Part shown: positions 35,141 through 46,399 of the stretch, piece by piece
Layout: every line of letters begins with the position of its first letter
How positions within the stretch are numbered: position 1 is the first letter of the stretch
Source: Portulaca oleracea
Taxonomy: Eukaryota > Streptophyta > Magnoliopsida > Caryophyllales > Portulacaceae
Assembly: GCA_029582165.1 (NCBI GenBank)
Contig: CM055873.1
Location: 42,649,295-42,713,294 of the forward strand
Direction of reading: 5' to 3'
DNA length: 64,000 nt
The notes under the pieces: model-generated
The model's database searches: none
The model's input: the letters and a program-made list of their open reading frames with translations, nothing else
What the model was told of the DNA's origin: nothing
Program-made: the position numbers and the translations under genes

Positions 35141-35499
35141 GAAATTGGATTTAAATAATATGAACTTTGGGCCATAATAGACTAAACAATCTAAATTTTA
35201 GATTTGGTTCTAAATAATTTGAACTTTGACCCGCTCTGATTCTAGTAGCAAATCACCGAGTTAAATTGATCGTATCTTGGCGACGGGATGACAATAGTAA
35301 AGCTGACATGACACAACTAAAAACCCAGGCACGTGCCTCCGCCGCCACGTCATCCTGTCGCCAAGTTAAGTTCAACTTAGCTCGGTGACATGCTACTAGA
35401 ATCCAAGGGGGGCAAAATTCAAATTATTTAGTACCAAATTTAAAGTTTAGATTATTTAGTCTACTATAGCCAAAGTTCAAATTATTTAAATCCAATTTC
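35141..35499. mobile_element. MITE with about 120-bp inverted repeats
   Basis: GAAATTGGATTTAAATAATA at the left is mirrored at the right. The inverted parts share AATAATTTGAACTTTG and GATTCTAGTAGCA blocks. The target duplication is ambiguous. In style it matches the MULE-type MITEs at 21410, 27824 and 53806. Confidence 0.8.
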
Positions 35500-35640
35500 T
35501 TTTATTCTAAAAATAATTCTATTCTTTTGAATGATAAAGTAAGATAAAATTAAGTTAGATAAGGATAAATTTACCCTGCCAAGCTAAAGAATAGGGTCTC
35601 AATAATTAACACTTAAATTTCTTGAAGGACGTTTGGAGGC

Positions 35641-35802
35641 TGTAAATGGGTAGTAGAGAGAGAAAAGAAGGGGAATATTTTTGTTATTAACCTCTGTCAA
35701 CAGCATATGTACAATGCATACATATATATATATACAGAATGGAGAAGGAGTTAGTTACAACAACCCAACAACCTAAGATATTTACATAAATATCTCTTAA
35801 CA
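35641..35802 (-). repeat. 3' LTR of copia-2 (162 bp)
   Basis: TG/CA ended and nearly identical to the LTR at 40569-40728; it differs by an extra TA in a TA repeat and one substitution in the GGAGAAGGAG/GGAGAGGGAG stretch. Confidence 0.95.
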
Positions 35803-35825
35803 TCCCCCCCCCCCCCTCAAGGTGG
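35803..35825 (-). other. Polypurine tract of copia-2
   Basis: On the minus strand a run of G residues preceded by CCTTGA lies directly before the 3' LTR; it is the plus-strand primer. Confidence 0.85.
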
Positions 35826-36200
35826 ATTTGGTGGAGAGTCCAACAAACCCAACCTTGACGAGAGATAGCTGTGAGGCAATTCCCCAAGCGGCTTGGTCAG
35901 AATGTCTGCCAATTGTTCCCGTGATTGAACATGTTCAAGGTGAAGGAAACCCTGAATGACCTTGTCTCTGGTGTAATGGCAGTCAATGTTGAGATGTTTG
36001 GTTCGTTCGTGGAAAACCGGGTTCGTTGCAATGTGAATAGCGGCCTTGTTATCACAATGCATGGTGATGGGTAACTGCAGAGAGACATTTAGATCATGAA
36101 GAACGTGAGCGATCCACTCCAATTCTGAGGTTGTGCTTGACATAGCTCGATATTCCGCCTCAGCATATGATTTAGATACGGTTTTCTGTTTCTTCGTTTT
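35817..36200 (-). pseudogene. copia-2 RNase H, C-terminal part
   Basis: Continues the RNase H domain after the stop at 36201-36203: AEAEYR, SSTTSELEWIAHVL, MHCDNKAAIHIATNPVFHER, TKHLNIDCHYTRD and the terminal ADILTKPLG motif of copia polyproteins. Confidence 0.9.
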
Positions 36201-38303
36201 CTAGGAAACGAGATTGTTGCCAAGAAACACGCAAAAACCTGTCAAAGATCGAGCCGACATAGGACATCCACCCCAATCCGCATCGCAGTATGCCATAATC
36301 TGCAAGTCTGGATCTTTGGAGTAGAAAAGACCCATATTAATCGTGCCTTTGAGATACTTCAGCACATGTAAGGCAGCCTGGTAATCAGGAACACGAGGAG
36401 TCTGAATAAACTGACTCAAGTGTTGTGTAGCGTATGAAATGTCCGGACGTGTGATTGTCAAATATAACAATTGACCAACAATCCTTCTGTAGGCTTCCGG
36501 GTCGTCCAGAATCACACCGGACTCGCTGGATAGTTTCAGTCCTTTCGGCAAAGGAAATTTTGTGGGCTTAGCACCCGTGAGCCCAGCATAATGGAGGATA
36601 TCAGCAATGTACTTTCTCTGGTTGAGAAACGTACCGTCATCGGATCGTGCAATTTCGATTCCCAAAAAATATCGTGCAAGACCCAAATCCTTAATAGTGA
36701 ATGCTTGATGCAACATAGTCTTGACCTCAGCTATCCCAGCATCATCATCCCCTGTTACTAGGAGGTCGTCCACGTATACCAAAATGTGAGTATAGAGGCC
36801 ATCTCGCGTTCGTGTAAACAGAGAATAATCGGCTCGAGACTGAGTAAAGCCCAATTTCTTGAGGAATTTGGTAAGTACAAGGTTCCACTGTCGCGAAGCT
36901 TGTTTCAAGCCATAAAGAGAGCGCTCCAATTTGCAAACTTGTCCATTGGCCGCTTTATCGTAGCCCTCTGGAGGCATCATATACACCTCCTCCTCGAGAT
37001 ACCCGTGAAGGAAAGCGTTGTTGATGTCCAACTGGTGGAGAGGCCAACCCATGGAGGTAGCCAAAGCAATAAGTATTCGCACAGTGGAGAGTTTGGCGAC
37101 AGGCGAGAAAGTATTCTTGTAGTCACGATCTTTAACTTGCTCAAATCCTCGAATGACCAAGCGTGCCTTATACCTCTCGACTTCGCCACTTGGTCGAAAC
37201 TTGACCTTATAAACCCATTTAGAGGTCAAAGGTTTTTTGTTAGCCGGAAGATCGGTTAAGATCCAGGTATTATTCTCCTCAAGAGCTTGTAACTCTTGGC
37301 GCATGGCTGCCACCCAATCTGGGTCCTGGCAGGCCTGCTTGTACGAGCTGGGTTCGGGAATGTGTAGGGTACTCATCAAGGAAGCCACAAAGTCCTGTGA
37401 TAGATGAGATAAATTGTCAGGATGAAATAATGGATGGGTAACACGGCTGCTGAAACCGTGAGATCGAGAAGCTGATCGATCACCAGTAGCAGGTGCTGCC
37501 TGGATAGGATGAATATAATCCTTGAGCCAAGAAGGTGGCCCTCGTGGTCGCTGTGACTTCCTGACATGAACAGTAGGTAATAGACCGGGGGAAAAGACAG
37601 TAGGTTGGGCAAGGGTGGTTTGTGGTTCTGAAGAAGATGAAGAGGATGTGGGAGTGGAAGGTTGAATGGTAATATCACCAGTATTGGGTGTAGGAATAGG
37701 AGATGTAGGTGGGTACTGAGTTTGTGTGGGTAAGCAAGGGGAAGAATGTGTATGATTGGGAGTGGAAAGATCATTAACCCAAGAAACATCAAGTGATGGC
37801 CAGAGAGCCATTTGAACAGGAGCATGGGCATTTGTTTCTGGGACATGGGAAACAACATATTGCCGGAAGGGGAAAACATCTTCTCTGAAGATAACATCCC
37901 GGCTGTGAATGATCTTTTTGTCTTCCAAATGGAAAAGCTTGTAACCTTTGATGTCATAGCTGTACCCCAAGAGTACACACTTTGATGCTCGAGCATCAAA
38001 TTTATCATTACGCCCTGTGTTTACTGCATAACACAGGCAACCTATCACTCTCAGATCCGTAAGAGTGGGTCTTTCTCCATATAGGACCTCAAACGGGCTT
38101 CGCCATGGGAGATTTTTCATGGGCAACCTATTAATCACATGTGTCGCAGCAAGAACACATTCTCCCCAAAAATATTTAGGAAGACCGGATTGAAACCTCA
38201 TAGCCCGGGCAACTTCTAACAGATGCCTATGCTTACGTTCTACCACACCGTTCTGTTGAGGAGTCCGAGGGACTGATTTTTGATGCAAGATGCCTTTAGA
38301 CGC
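36201..38303 (-). pseudogene. copia-2 integrase end, reverse transcriptase and RNase H start
   Basis: Contains the third catalytic region of integrase (TPQQNGVVERKHRHLLE), a variable proline/serine linker, and the reverse transcriptase with WVYKVKFRPSGEVERYKARL, LDINNAFLHGYLEEEVYM, QPEGY-type PPEGYD and the catalytic YVDDLLVTG. The RNase H start (YCDADWGGCPMSARSLTG) is followed by a stop at 36201-36203 where relatives have tryptophan. The homologous frame begins after the T-run lesion at 38304-38311. Confidence 0.93.
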
Positions 38304-39774
38304 AAAAAAAAGTAGCACAATTCTCTTGAACAAACTCAGTGCCATTGTCAGATCGAATGATCCGGACTTTGGTGTTGAATTGAGTTTCAACCATGTGACA
38401 GAAATGTTGGATTGTATCGAAAACTTGGGTTTTGTGTTTGAGCAATCGTGTCCATGTACATCTGCTATAATCGTCCACTATGGTGAGAAAATAATGCGAA
38501 CCATCTTGATTTGCCACTTTGTAGGGACCCCACAAGTCCATGTGAACCAATTGAAACACACAATTGGTTTTTATTGAGCTTTTGTGAAAAGGCAGTCTAT
38601 GCGATTTGGAAAAAATGCATGTCTCACATGAAAATTTGGGATCAACTATATCCTTGAAACCCGGTAAATGTTGTAACTTGGACATAGAAATGTGTCCTAG
38701 TCTAGCATGCAAAACATCTAGACATACAGATTTATTAGCAACAGAAGCTAACACATCAACTTTATGCAGGTCAGTTGCCTCCCCTGACTCTAAGGTATTC
38801 TCGAGACTGGAACAATCCACGGCTTTGGGAGCTAGTCGATATAACCCAGCCACCACTTGTGCCTCAGCCACCACTGTCTTACTTAAAAGGTCCTGAAAAA
38901 CGCATTTATCAGGATAAACTTGCACCGATAGATGTTGATCACCTAGTAATTTAATGACAGACAACAAGTTAAACTTGAAGTCTGGAAGGTAAAGGACCTT
39001 CTGTAGCACAATTCCAGGCGCAATAACCACAGTTCCCCCCAAGGTGACAACCTTTATACTACCGTCTGGCATAGAAACGTGAACTGGTTTTGGCAAGGTG
39101 AAAACAGTAGTGCACATATCAAGGTCATATGCCATGTGATCACTGGCCCCGGTATCAACAATCCAAGTATTATCTTGTGTTTGAGCAGCACAGCAAGTAT
39201 CAACGAAGAAAACAGTAGTTTGATTACCTGCGAAATGTGCATACTGAGTCACTGTGTCTCCTTGATCATAAAGAGATCGCTTCCCTTTGGTCATCTTCAC
39301 AACCTCCTGTGCAATAGCTTGGATGAATCGTGCATCAAAATTTGGGTTGTTGCTGCCATGGATGACTTCCGAAGCACTAGAAGTAGGCATTGGCGTGGGC
39401 TTAAAAGGAGTGTCTGAATAACCAATGTCTGAATTCAGTTGAACATTTGCAGTCAATCGATTATTCCTCCTCTTCTCAAACCACTCAGGATAGCCATGTA
39501 GTTTAAAGCATTGATCCCTCTCATGGCCTGGCTTCTGGCAATAACTGCAAAATTTGTTGTTCTTCGATTTCTTGCCATCCTTCTTCTCCTTCGAAAAATT
39601 TTTAGCAAGCAAGGCACTGCTCACCTTAGAATCATCAGCAACAACTTGTTTGGTGGCATAAGCAGCAACTTCAGCAGTAGAATGAAGATTTCCAGAGACC
39701 AATTTCTGACTTTCAGCTCTTAAAATCAGAGAATAGGCCTTGTTCACTGAGGGTAAAGGCTCCATCAAGAGAAT
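38304..39774 (-). pseudogene. copia-2 gag end, protease and integrase core
   Basis: From the gag C-terminus with zinc knuckle CSYCQKPGHERDQC to the protease active site WIVDTGASDHM, then the pre-integrase zinc-binding part (HARLGHISMSKLQ, CETCIFSK) and the integrase core (MDLWGPYK, IVDDYSRCTW, IRSDNGTEF). It goes out of frame in a homopolymer T run, one base longer than the family frame needs. Confidence 0.93.
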
Positions 39775-40419
39775 CTAACTACGAATCGAGTCATAATCAT
39801 CACTGAGCCACATAAGAAACTGTAACAGTCGACGTCGTTGCTCAAGATCTGCTATATGCTTGCTATGAGGACATTTCTCCGGACAAATACAATCAGGCAC
39901 ATTCGTCATCGCATTTAATTCATCCCACAGCTGCTTGAGTTTTGTGTAGTACACAGCTACAGAATGATTTCCTTGATGAAGATCATTGATCTCCTTTTCT
40001 AGCTGAAAAAGCATTGGACCATTGCTTTGGCCGAATCTCTCAGATAATTCCACCCAAAGTTCTTGAGATGAATCAACATATAGAAAGGACTCAGACAAAT
40101 CTGCGATCATCGAGTTCAAGAGCCAACTGATCACCATACTGTCAACCTTAATCCACTGCTCCAGCAAAGATCCTTGGTAGGATGATTGCTTGCATTCTCC
40201 AGTCACAAAACCTAGCTTCACCTTAGTACGAAGAGCAATCTTCATCGATCTGCTCCATTTCTGAAAGTTCTGGCCATTCAACTTGACATTAACAAGCTGC
40301 AAACCAGGATGATCCGATGGTTGCAAATACAACGGATCATTGTTGTATGGATCCGGATGCATTCGCATCTCAGACCTAATTCCAGAAATCGCTGCAGTCT
40401 CAGCAATTTCTTCAGACAT
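39775..40419 (-). pseudogene. copia-2 gag, N-terminal part
   Basis: Starts with an ATG about 150 bases after the LTR. NGQNFQKWSRSMKIALRTK and LWDELNAMTN are typical of copia gag (UBN2-type). The frame ends at a TAG that replaces a glutamine codon position in relatives; the next frame continues in register. Confidence 0.9.
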
Positions 40420-40556
40420 CCTTGATTAATTCGTTGACTAGATAATCCGAAATCAATCAAGCAAGACTTTGATCAAGATCAGAAAAAGAGGAAAGTAAAC
40501 TGATCAATTGATCAAAAGAAGACCAGAGGAAAAAAATCCAGGCCAAGAACCTAGAT

Positions 40557-40568
40557 GCTCTGATACCA
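40557..40568 (-). other. Primer binding site of copia-2
   Basis: TGGTATCAGAGC on the minus strand, immediately after the 5' LTR; complementary to initiator methionyl-tRNA. Confidence 0.95.
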
Positions 40569-40728
40569 TGTAAATGGGTAGTAGAGAGAGAAAAGAAGGG
40601 GAATATTTTTGTTATTAACCTCTGTCAACAGCATATGTACAATGCATACATATATATATACAGAATGGAGAGGGAGTTAGTTACAACAACCCAACAACCT
40701 AAGATATTTACATAAATATCTCTTAACA
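40569..40728 (-). repeat. 5' LTR of copia-2 (160 bp)
   Basis: On the minus strand it starts TGTTAAGAGA and ends TTTACA. A TATATATATA stretch (about 40648-40657) is the likely TATA element for the element's transcript. Confidence 0.95.
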
Positions 40729-41030
40729 GAGGCCCCTTGGCACAAGACCTCTCACATTTGTTCTATGTTTTTGCTTATGGTATGTACAATTACAAAACAC
40801 GTTGTATAATAAGTAGGGGCTTTGATTAATTGTTATATAATAAGCAAAAATAAAATATCAAAACTTTGGATTAAAAAATATAACCGTATAAAGGTTAGTT
40901 TAAATAATTGAGTAATAAATTAAGGGAAACTCTTGCCTTAAAAAGGATTTAGCATAGAGGAGCATTTATTATCGGTTAATTGTTGTCATCAATCAAAGAA
41001 TGTTTAATCAAGAAAATAATTTCAATTTAG

Positions 41031-41522
41031 GCCTCGTTCTTTTTTACGGTGTGGTTGGTTGCAGCCTAGGTTGTTAAAATCGGGATCCTAACTCGAAATT
41101 ATGGAGAAGTTAGGATCGGAATTTAGCCCATGTAGGATCATGGATCGTGTGTAAATTGTAGAATCGTTTCAATGATTTTGGACCATAAAATCGTAGAATC
41201 ATAAATCAAGATCGGGATTCTAATAACTATGGTTGCAGCGTGGTGAGATGTGGAAAGTTGTGGTGGAATGTGGAAATAATGGAAGGTGGGTTGATATAAA
41301 GTGAAATTTTTTATTTTTTATATTAAAAGTGAAAAAGTTGTTGTGGTGGAAATAATGGAAGTTGTGTTGGTATAAACTGAAAGTTTTGATTTTTTATTTG
41401 AAAAGTTTTCACTTTTAATAAAAAAAGGGAAATGGAAACTTATGGTGAGTAGTGGTGGAAAATGAAAATTTGTGGTGCGGTATGGAACCGCAAACGATCC
41501 AATCGCATAAAAGAACGGGGCC
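41031..41522. mobile_element. Tourist-like MITE, GTTCTTTT family, copy 3 (with insertion)
   Basis: Termini GGCCTCGTTCTTTT and AAAAGAACGGGGCC with TTA on both sides (41028-41030, 41523-41525). The interior has GTGGTTG/GTGGTGA words. It is split by a 166-bp element. Confidence 0.88.
41065..41230. mobile_element. Small hAT-like MITE inside the Tourist copy
   Basis: GGTTGCAG is duplicated on both sides (41057-41064 and 41231-41238, 8 bp). Ends CCTAGGTTGTTAAAATCGGGATC and the inverted right end ATAGTTATTAGAATCCCGATC are related. The 8-bp duplication fits hAT. Confidence 0.8.
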
Positions 41523-42059
41523 TTAGTTCTTTGATTAAGTATTGCCATCAATCAATCAAGGATTTTTTTTTTACGTAAGAAAAAAGTTAGATAAACTAAC
41601 GCAAACTCAATTGAACATCATGGAGAACCTGGCCCGGGATAAGCTCACCTACGCATATATATATGGAGTTTTTACATGGCCGGGTGACACTGCGAGGGAA
41701 AGTGTACAACGACCCAACAAGCGACAGACCAACCTGACCCATATGATGATTGCTACTGCTTGGATATATAGTGCTAACCTCACAAAACATCATGGTAAAC
41801 CCACTTTAGACCAAGTTTATATATGCCCATACGTAAAAACATCTTTGCAAGAGAGAGAATTAAGGTTACCCCAATAAGGCGACCTACTATATTGTCATTG
41901 TGTGGGAATTCAACAATTGAAGAACTACCTGAACGCAAAATATAAAATGATAAAAAAAACTTTACAGCTTGCTCAATCTCACAATGGTGGTGGATTCCAA
42001 CAATGGAAGAAGAAGAACTGAATGTTAAAAAAAATTGAAATTAAACGGTTCATATATTA

Positions 42060-42320
42060 CATCCGTCCCATTTTTTTTGTCTCTCTAACTAATTAAATTT
42101 GGAAAACCAATGCATATTAAAAATGAGGTGAAAAGTTTGTAATTTTTCCAAATTACCCTTACATTATTGAAAATGATAGTTGTTGAAATTATAAATAGTG
42201 ATAAATAGATTTATTAATTAGGAGTAAAAAAGGAATGAAAGTCGTTGGAATTGTAAATGTGACAAATAAATTGGGACAAAGGAATTAGTTAAAATGAAAA
42301 ACATTTTGAGACGGAGGTAG
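42060..42320. mobile_element. Stowaway-like MITE
   Basis: Left CATCCGTCCC and right GAGACGGAGGTAG flanked by TA. The left terminus is slightly shortened; the interior is a weak inverted repeat. Confidence 0.75.
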
Positions 42321-44094
42321 TAATATTTTTATGGAAAACAAAGAAAAATTGTGCAAAACCTGCTGAAAAACTTGGTGCTATTTCCTGTAATATTTTTAAA
42401 AATTTTATTTCTTTCAACTAAAATATCTAAAATCATTATCATTATTTCCATGTTATTTTCCAAGAATCAAGGTTTCAATAATTCATTTCCTAGCCTTTAA
42501 CCCCACTGAAGAGGGTTACATGAAATAATAGAGACCGCTAATATTTTGGTTTATGATCCAACATTGTTGTCATTATTTGTCCTGTGAGTTAGATCAGATA
42601 GCTACCCTTAAAGATAACTCTTCAGTCTTCATTCACATGTCATTTGTTTTCTATTTTTAATGTTTTTTGTAAACTAGCTTATAATATAACAATCTATCTT
42701 ACCGTCCACCTTGTCTTTATATGCAAGTATCCAACTATACTGTTTGTTTCTAACTTTCTTCTTGCATCCCCATCATACATACTCTTTTTTAGTATGCCTA
42801 AAGATCATTTCTCATATCAACGAGTCCTTCTTTTCTTTTCAAGACTATACAGAATGCACAGATCATAAGTAGTTGTAGTAAGTTGCATGTTTAAATAAGA
42901 AAAGGTAATGGTTGGTTGCGGTAATTTATGTTGCGGTTAGTTACTTTAACATAAAAAAAACGGAGTGGTAGATTTTGTTTTGAAAAATGCAGTGGACCTC
43001 CTATTTCTTATATACATCCATCCTCACAGTCCTTTTTTTTACGGTAAGATTGTATTTGGTAGAATTTTGGAAAAATTTCTTGGGAAGAAACTTTTCAGAA
43101 TAGTACGTTTTCCCTTATAAAAATTTTACCTGAAAAATGAGGCCATGGTGTAATTGTGCGGGTTATTGGTATGTTGTGGTGGGTTTTTTTGTATATATAT
43201 AAATATTGTATTGGTAATTGTGGAAAAGTAATTTGTGAAGGGTTGTGGTGAATTGTGATAGAATGGTATTTTGTGGTGGGTTGCAGAAATCATGTAATCA
43301 TGATTGGCAATCATGAAAAAGAATATGGCCTAATTTAAAGTGTTTGGCTTTACATCCTAAAATCATGGAAAACTATATAGAAAAATTGTCACAGTGTTTG
43401 TAACTTTTCTAGGAATATATTGGAAATATTCAAACTACCTTTGTTTATTTATTTTCATCGGTATAAGATTTGTAATATAATTAGGGTTATGCTGGAAATT
43501 TTCCACGGTACAAGTTGCCCATATACGTACAAGTCCCCAACAAAAATTTCTTCTGAGTTGTATAGGAAAATTGTCTTGAATTTAATTTTTCTCATTTCTT
43601 AAAGGTTGACAATGGCAAAATATAGTTGTGTTGATGCAATCATGCATGATATTTGCTGTTAATGCTAAACCAACCATATACTTATCCTGATTGTGCCTGA
43701 TTAACAAATAGTAATACTCATTGTGCTTTATTGAAAGAAATTAATAATCACTTCAAGAACATGATATTATGCAGGCATTCTATCAGTTCAGTTGACCTGA
43801 TTAATTAAAGCCAACTGAAGCAATGCTTTCTAGCACTACTTGGAATTGTAAAATAGTTGAAAAAAAGGACAAACATCTGGGAACTAAAGTATTAGATGAA
43901 AATCTGATTGACTAAGACCGTGTTCTTTAAATTGGTAACTCTTTCCAATCTAATCCAATTCAATCCAAACCTTACATAATTCCCCATAAAAACATCCTTT
44001 CTAAAAACACAATTTCTCCAAAAAAAATATTATAACTTATCGAATCCAATCCAATCTAATCCAATCCATCCAAACCTCAATTTTTGTGTTAGAG

Positions 44095-44250
44095 TGCGTT
44101 TGGTAAGATTCCCAGGAAAAATTTTCCCATGGAAAAGTTTTCCTAGAAAGTTTTCCATTGGAAATATTTCCCCGGAAAAATTTTTCCTTAATCCCCCAAA
44201 AGACAATTTTCCATAGGAAAACCTTGCAAATGGTGGACCCCGTAAAAAAA
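44095..44250. mobile_element. Fragment of GCGTTTGGTAAG MITE family
   Basis: Begins GAGTGCGTTTGGTAAGATTC and continues with GGAAAAATTTTCCC words as in the copy at 29732-29986. The right end is missing. Confidence 0.65.
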
Positions 44251-44990
44251 AGTTGCGGCAGATTTTTTGGAGAGAAAGCAGGCAATTGTGGCCGATACTT
44301 AGCTTAATTTCAGGGGGAAAAGCTAATCAAGTGCGGCCACTCTCATAATTTGTCTGTTGAGCAACGAAAATAAAGGCAATTCAGAGGGGCCTTTTGAAAA
44401 AAAGTAGGCAAAAATATCTGTAAGCAATATGCAGCAGAAAATTCCCAAAATGGGAGGACATATATCTGTAAATGGATCTCTTTGTCATGAGATATCATTT
44501 GCATATTGATTGAGTCCTTACTCCTTACACTTACACATGCAACTTGTAACAAATCTTTATCCACTCAACTAATAAATAGTCATGCCTCCTTGCTTCTAGA
44601 AGCCCTTGTCTCATAACTGCCACTTGTGTTTTTAGCTTAACCCAATCCAGCCCTATCACATACTTCGTTTCTAAATAACTGACTTTTATATTTTTCAATT
44701 TTTATCTTTCTTCAATAATTATTTATATAATATTTTATCAAAAAAATTTAATTTTATACTTTTCTAAAAGTTAACAGTCAAAATTGATGACATGAAAAAT
44801 AGGGCGACAATTAAAAGAAACCAGAGGGGTATCAAGCAAAAACATCAATGATTTTGTGAAATTTGTCACAATACAAGACAAATTTCGCTATCCAGAGGCT
44901 ATATATACGGCATCTATGATGAATACTATATTTTAATAAAAATCAATTGATGATTTGATGATGACTAAACTATAAATGAAATAAAACTAT

Positions 44991-45250
44991 GGTCATGTTC
45001 TTTTTTGCGGTTGGCAAACTGCGGTATCACAGCCTACCACGGTTTGGCACAACCCGCCACATTTTACCGCAAATCATTACTTTTCTCGCTCCTCACTTTT
45101 CTCTCCCCTCACTTCTCTCCTCTACTTTTTACATCATCTCTCTTCACCTACCACACATACCAATAACCCACCACAATTCCACCATACCCGTCATAATTCC
45201 ACCACACCTCACCACATCATTTCGCAAAATACGGCATAAAAGAACAGGGA
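44991..45250. mobile_element. Tourist-like MITE, GTTCTTTT family, copy 4
   Basis: GGTCATGTTCTTTTTTGCGG at the left and CATAAAAGAACAGGG at the right are inverted. The interior is rich in CCACAC words. The target duplication is not preserved. Confidence 0.7.
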
Positions 45251-45378
45251 TTGATCGGGAAAAAAAATAATTGAGAGTTTTTTTCTGCCTCCTCCATTCA
45301 ACCGTTGCTTCATAATTTATAACAAGTAGATCCACCATATATATTGTATGCGGTGTGTTTATTGAAATAAAATTGATC

Positions 45379-45685
45379 CACTACTAAAAGTGTATCATCT
45401 TTTCCAACCGATTTGAAATGATAGGAAAAACCAATCATCTTAGCAATAATTTTATATTTTTCTAATTTCAATCGTTTTCAAACCTTACGAAAAAAGTTAG
45501 TAGAAAATTTTCCCACCATTTTAGTAAAAGTGGTTGAAATTTTCAATTGTTTTCCCACTTAAAATTAGAAAAATAGTTGAAAAATTAGAAAAATATAAAA
45601 TGGTTGCTAAAATGGTTGGTTTTTCCAACCGTTTTAAATCGATTGAAAAAAAAAAGTGGTTAGTAACACACACACTTTTAGTAGT
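45379..45685. mobile_element. MITE with CACTACTAAAAGTG termini
   Basis: CACTACTAAAAGTG at the left and CACTTTTAGTAGT at the right are inverted, and the inverted repeats extend about 100 bases (ATGGTTGGTTTTTCCAACCG region). The CACTA-like end suggests a CACTA-related MITE, but no 3-bp duplication was confirmed. Confidence 0.75.
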
Positions 45686-45724
45686 AATCTATCTTTGAAG
45701 TTTGAATTTGGAGACTAATGCATA

Positions 45725-46130
45725 TTCAGGCCTGTCAAAAATTAGGGTCCAGTCAATTGAGCATTCGGTCAAAAATATTTTACTCGGACCATGTTCGATA
45801 AGTAATTCGGACACTGATATTGTACCCAAACCCGGATATCCGGACCTGGGTGTTTGGTGTCTAAATCATATATAAAGGTAAAGTCATACCTTTGGTTTTG
45901 GAACAATCGAACATTGTCCAATTGTTTGATGTCTAAATGGTGCAATGTCCGAATTACACATAAAGGTAACTAAATGTAAACCCAAGTTCACTCAGAAACT
46001 AGCTCTAGACATTGCCCCCTTGTCCGAAATGACCAGACCGGAATTCCCCCCCCCCCCCCAAATTCAAACAACCCGAACACAGTTTTCCTTACCCGACCTG
46101 ACCTGGTTTTAAACCAAATAATGACTGATT
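45725..46130. other. Possible hAT-like remnant
   Basis: GGCCTGTCAAAAATTAGGG at the start resembles hAT-type ends; later parts hold CCGGACCT words and a long C run at about 46048-46060. No matching right end. Confidence 0.3.
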
Positions 46131-46399
46131 GGCCGATTTTTAAATTTGGACCAACTTTGATGACCATACCCAATTGTTTCCAAGTCAAATAAAATCATAT
46201 TATCAAGACATTCAAAATTTTGTAAGACCTATCTAAATCAATCAGATAAAGAGATAAATTTTTACAAAATACGACTGGAAGGTACCACTTACTTTATTGA
46301 AACTATTTTAAACCTCCATGTTTCTATAATACATTTTAAAGTACCATATAATTGAAGTTAACAATTGTTAGGTGACAAATTCGATGATTTGAACATGTA

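Larger units (their letters stand above)
35641..40728 (-). mobile_element. Complete Ty1/copia retrotransposon (copia-2) with target duplication
   Basis: Two LTRs (35641-35802 and 40569-40728) bracket primer site, gag, protease, integrase, reverse transcriptase, RNase H and polypurine tract in the standard copia order. GAGGC flanks the element on both sides (35636-35640 and 40729-40733). The LTRs appear to differ only by one substitution and a 2-base TA-repeat length change, so the insertion is recent. Three small lesions interrupt the single polyprotein frame: an in-frame stop at 39775-39777, one extra base in a T run at 38304-38311 (coding strand) and a stop at 36201-36203. Confidence 0.97.

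Noticed and set aside
36786..37259. 157-codon plus-strand frame in copia-2
   Set aside because: Antisense of the reverse transcriptase region.
37376..38008. 210-codon minus-strand frame in copia-2
   Set aside because: Out-of-phase reading of the integrase-reverse transcriptase linker.
46048..46060. Long C run as a possible regulatory G-quadruplex
   Set aside because: A single mononucleotide run without spaced G tracts; likely a slippage-prone homopolymer.
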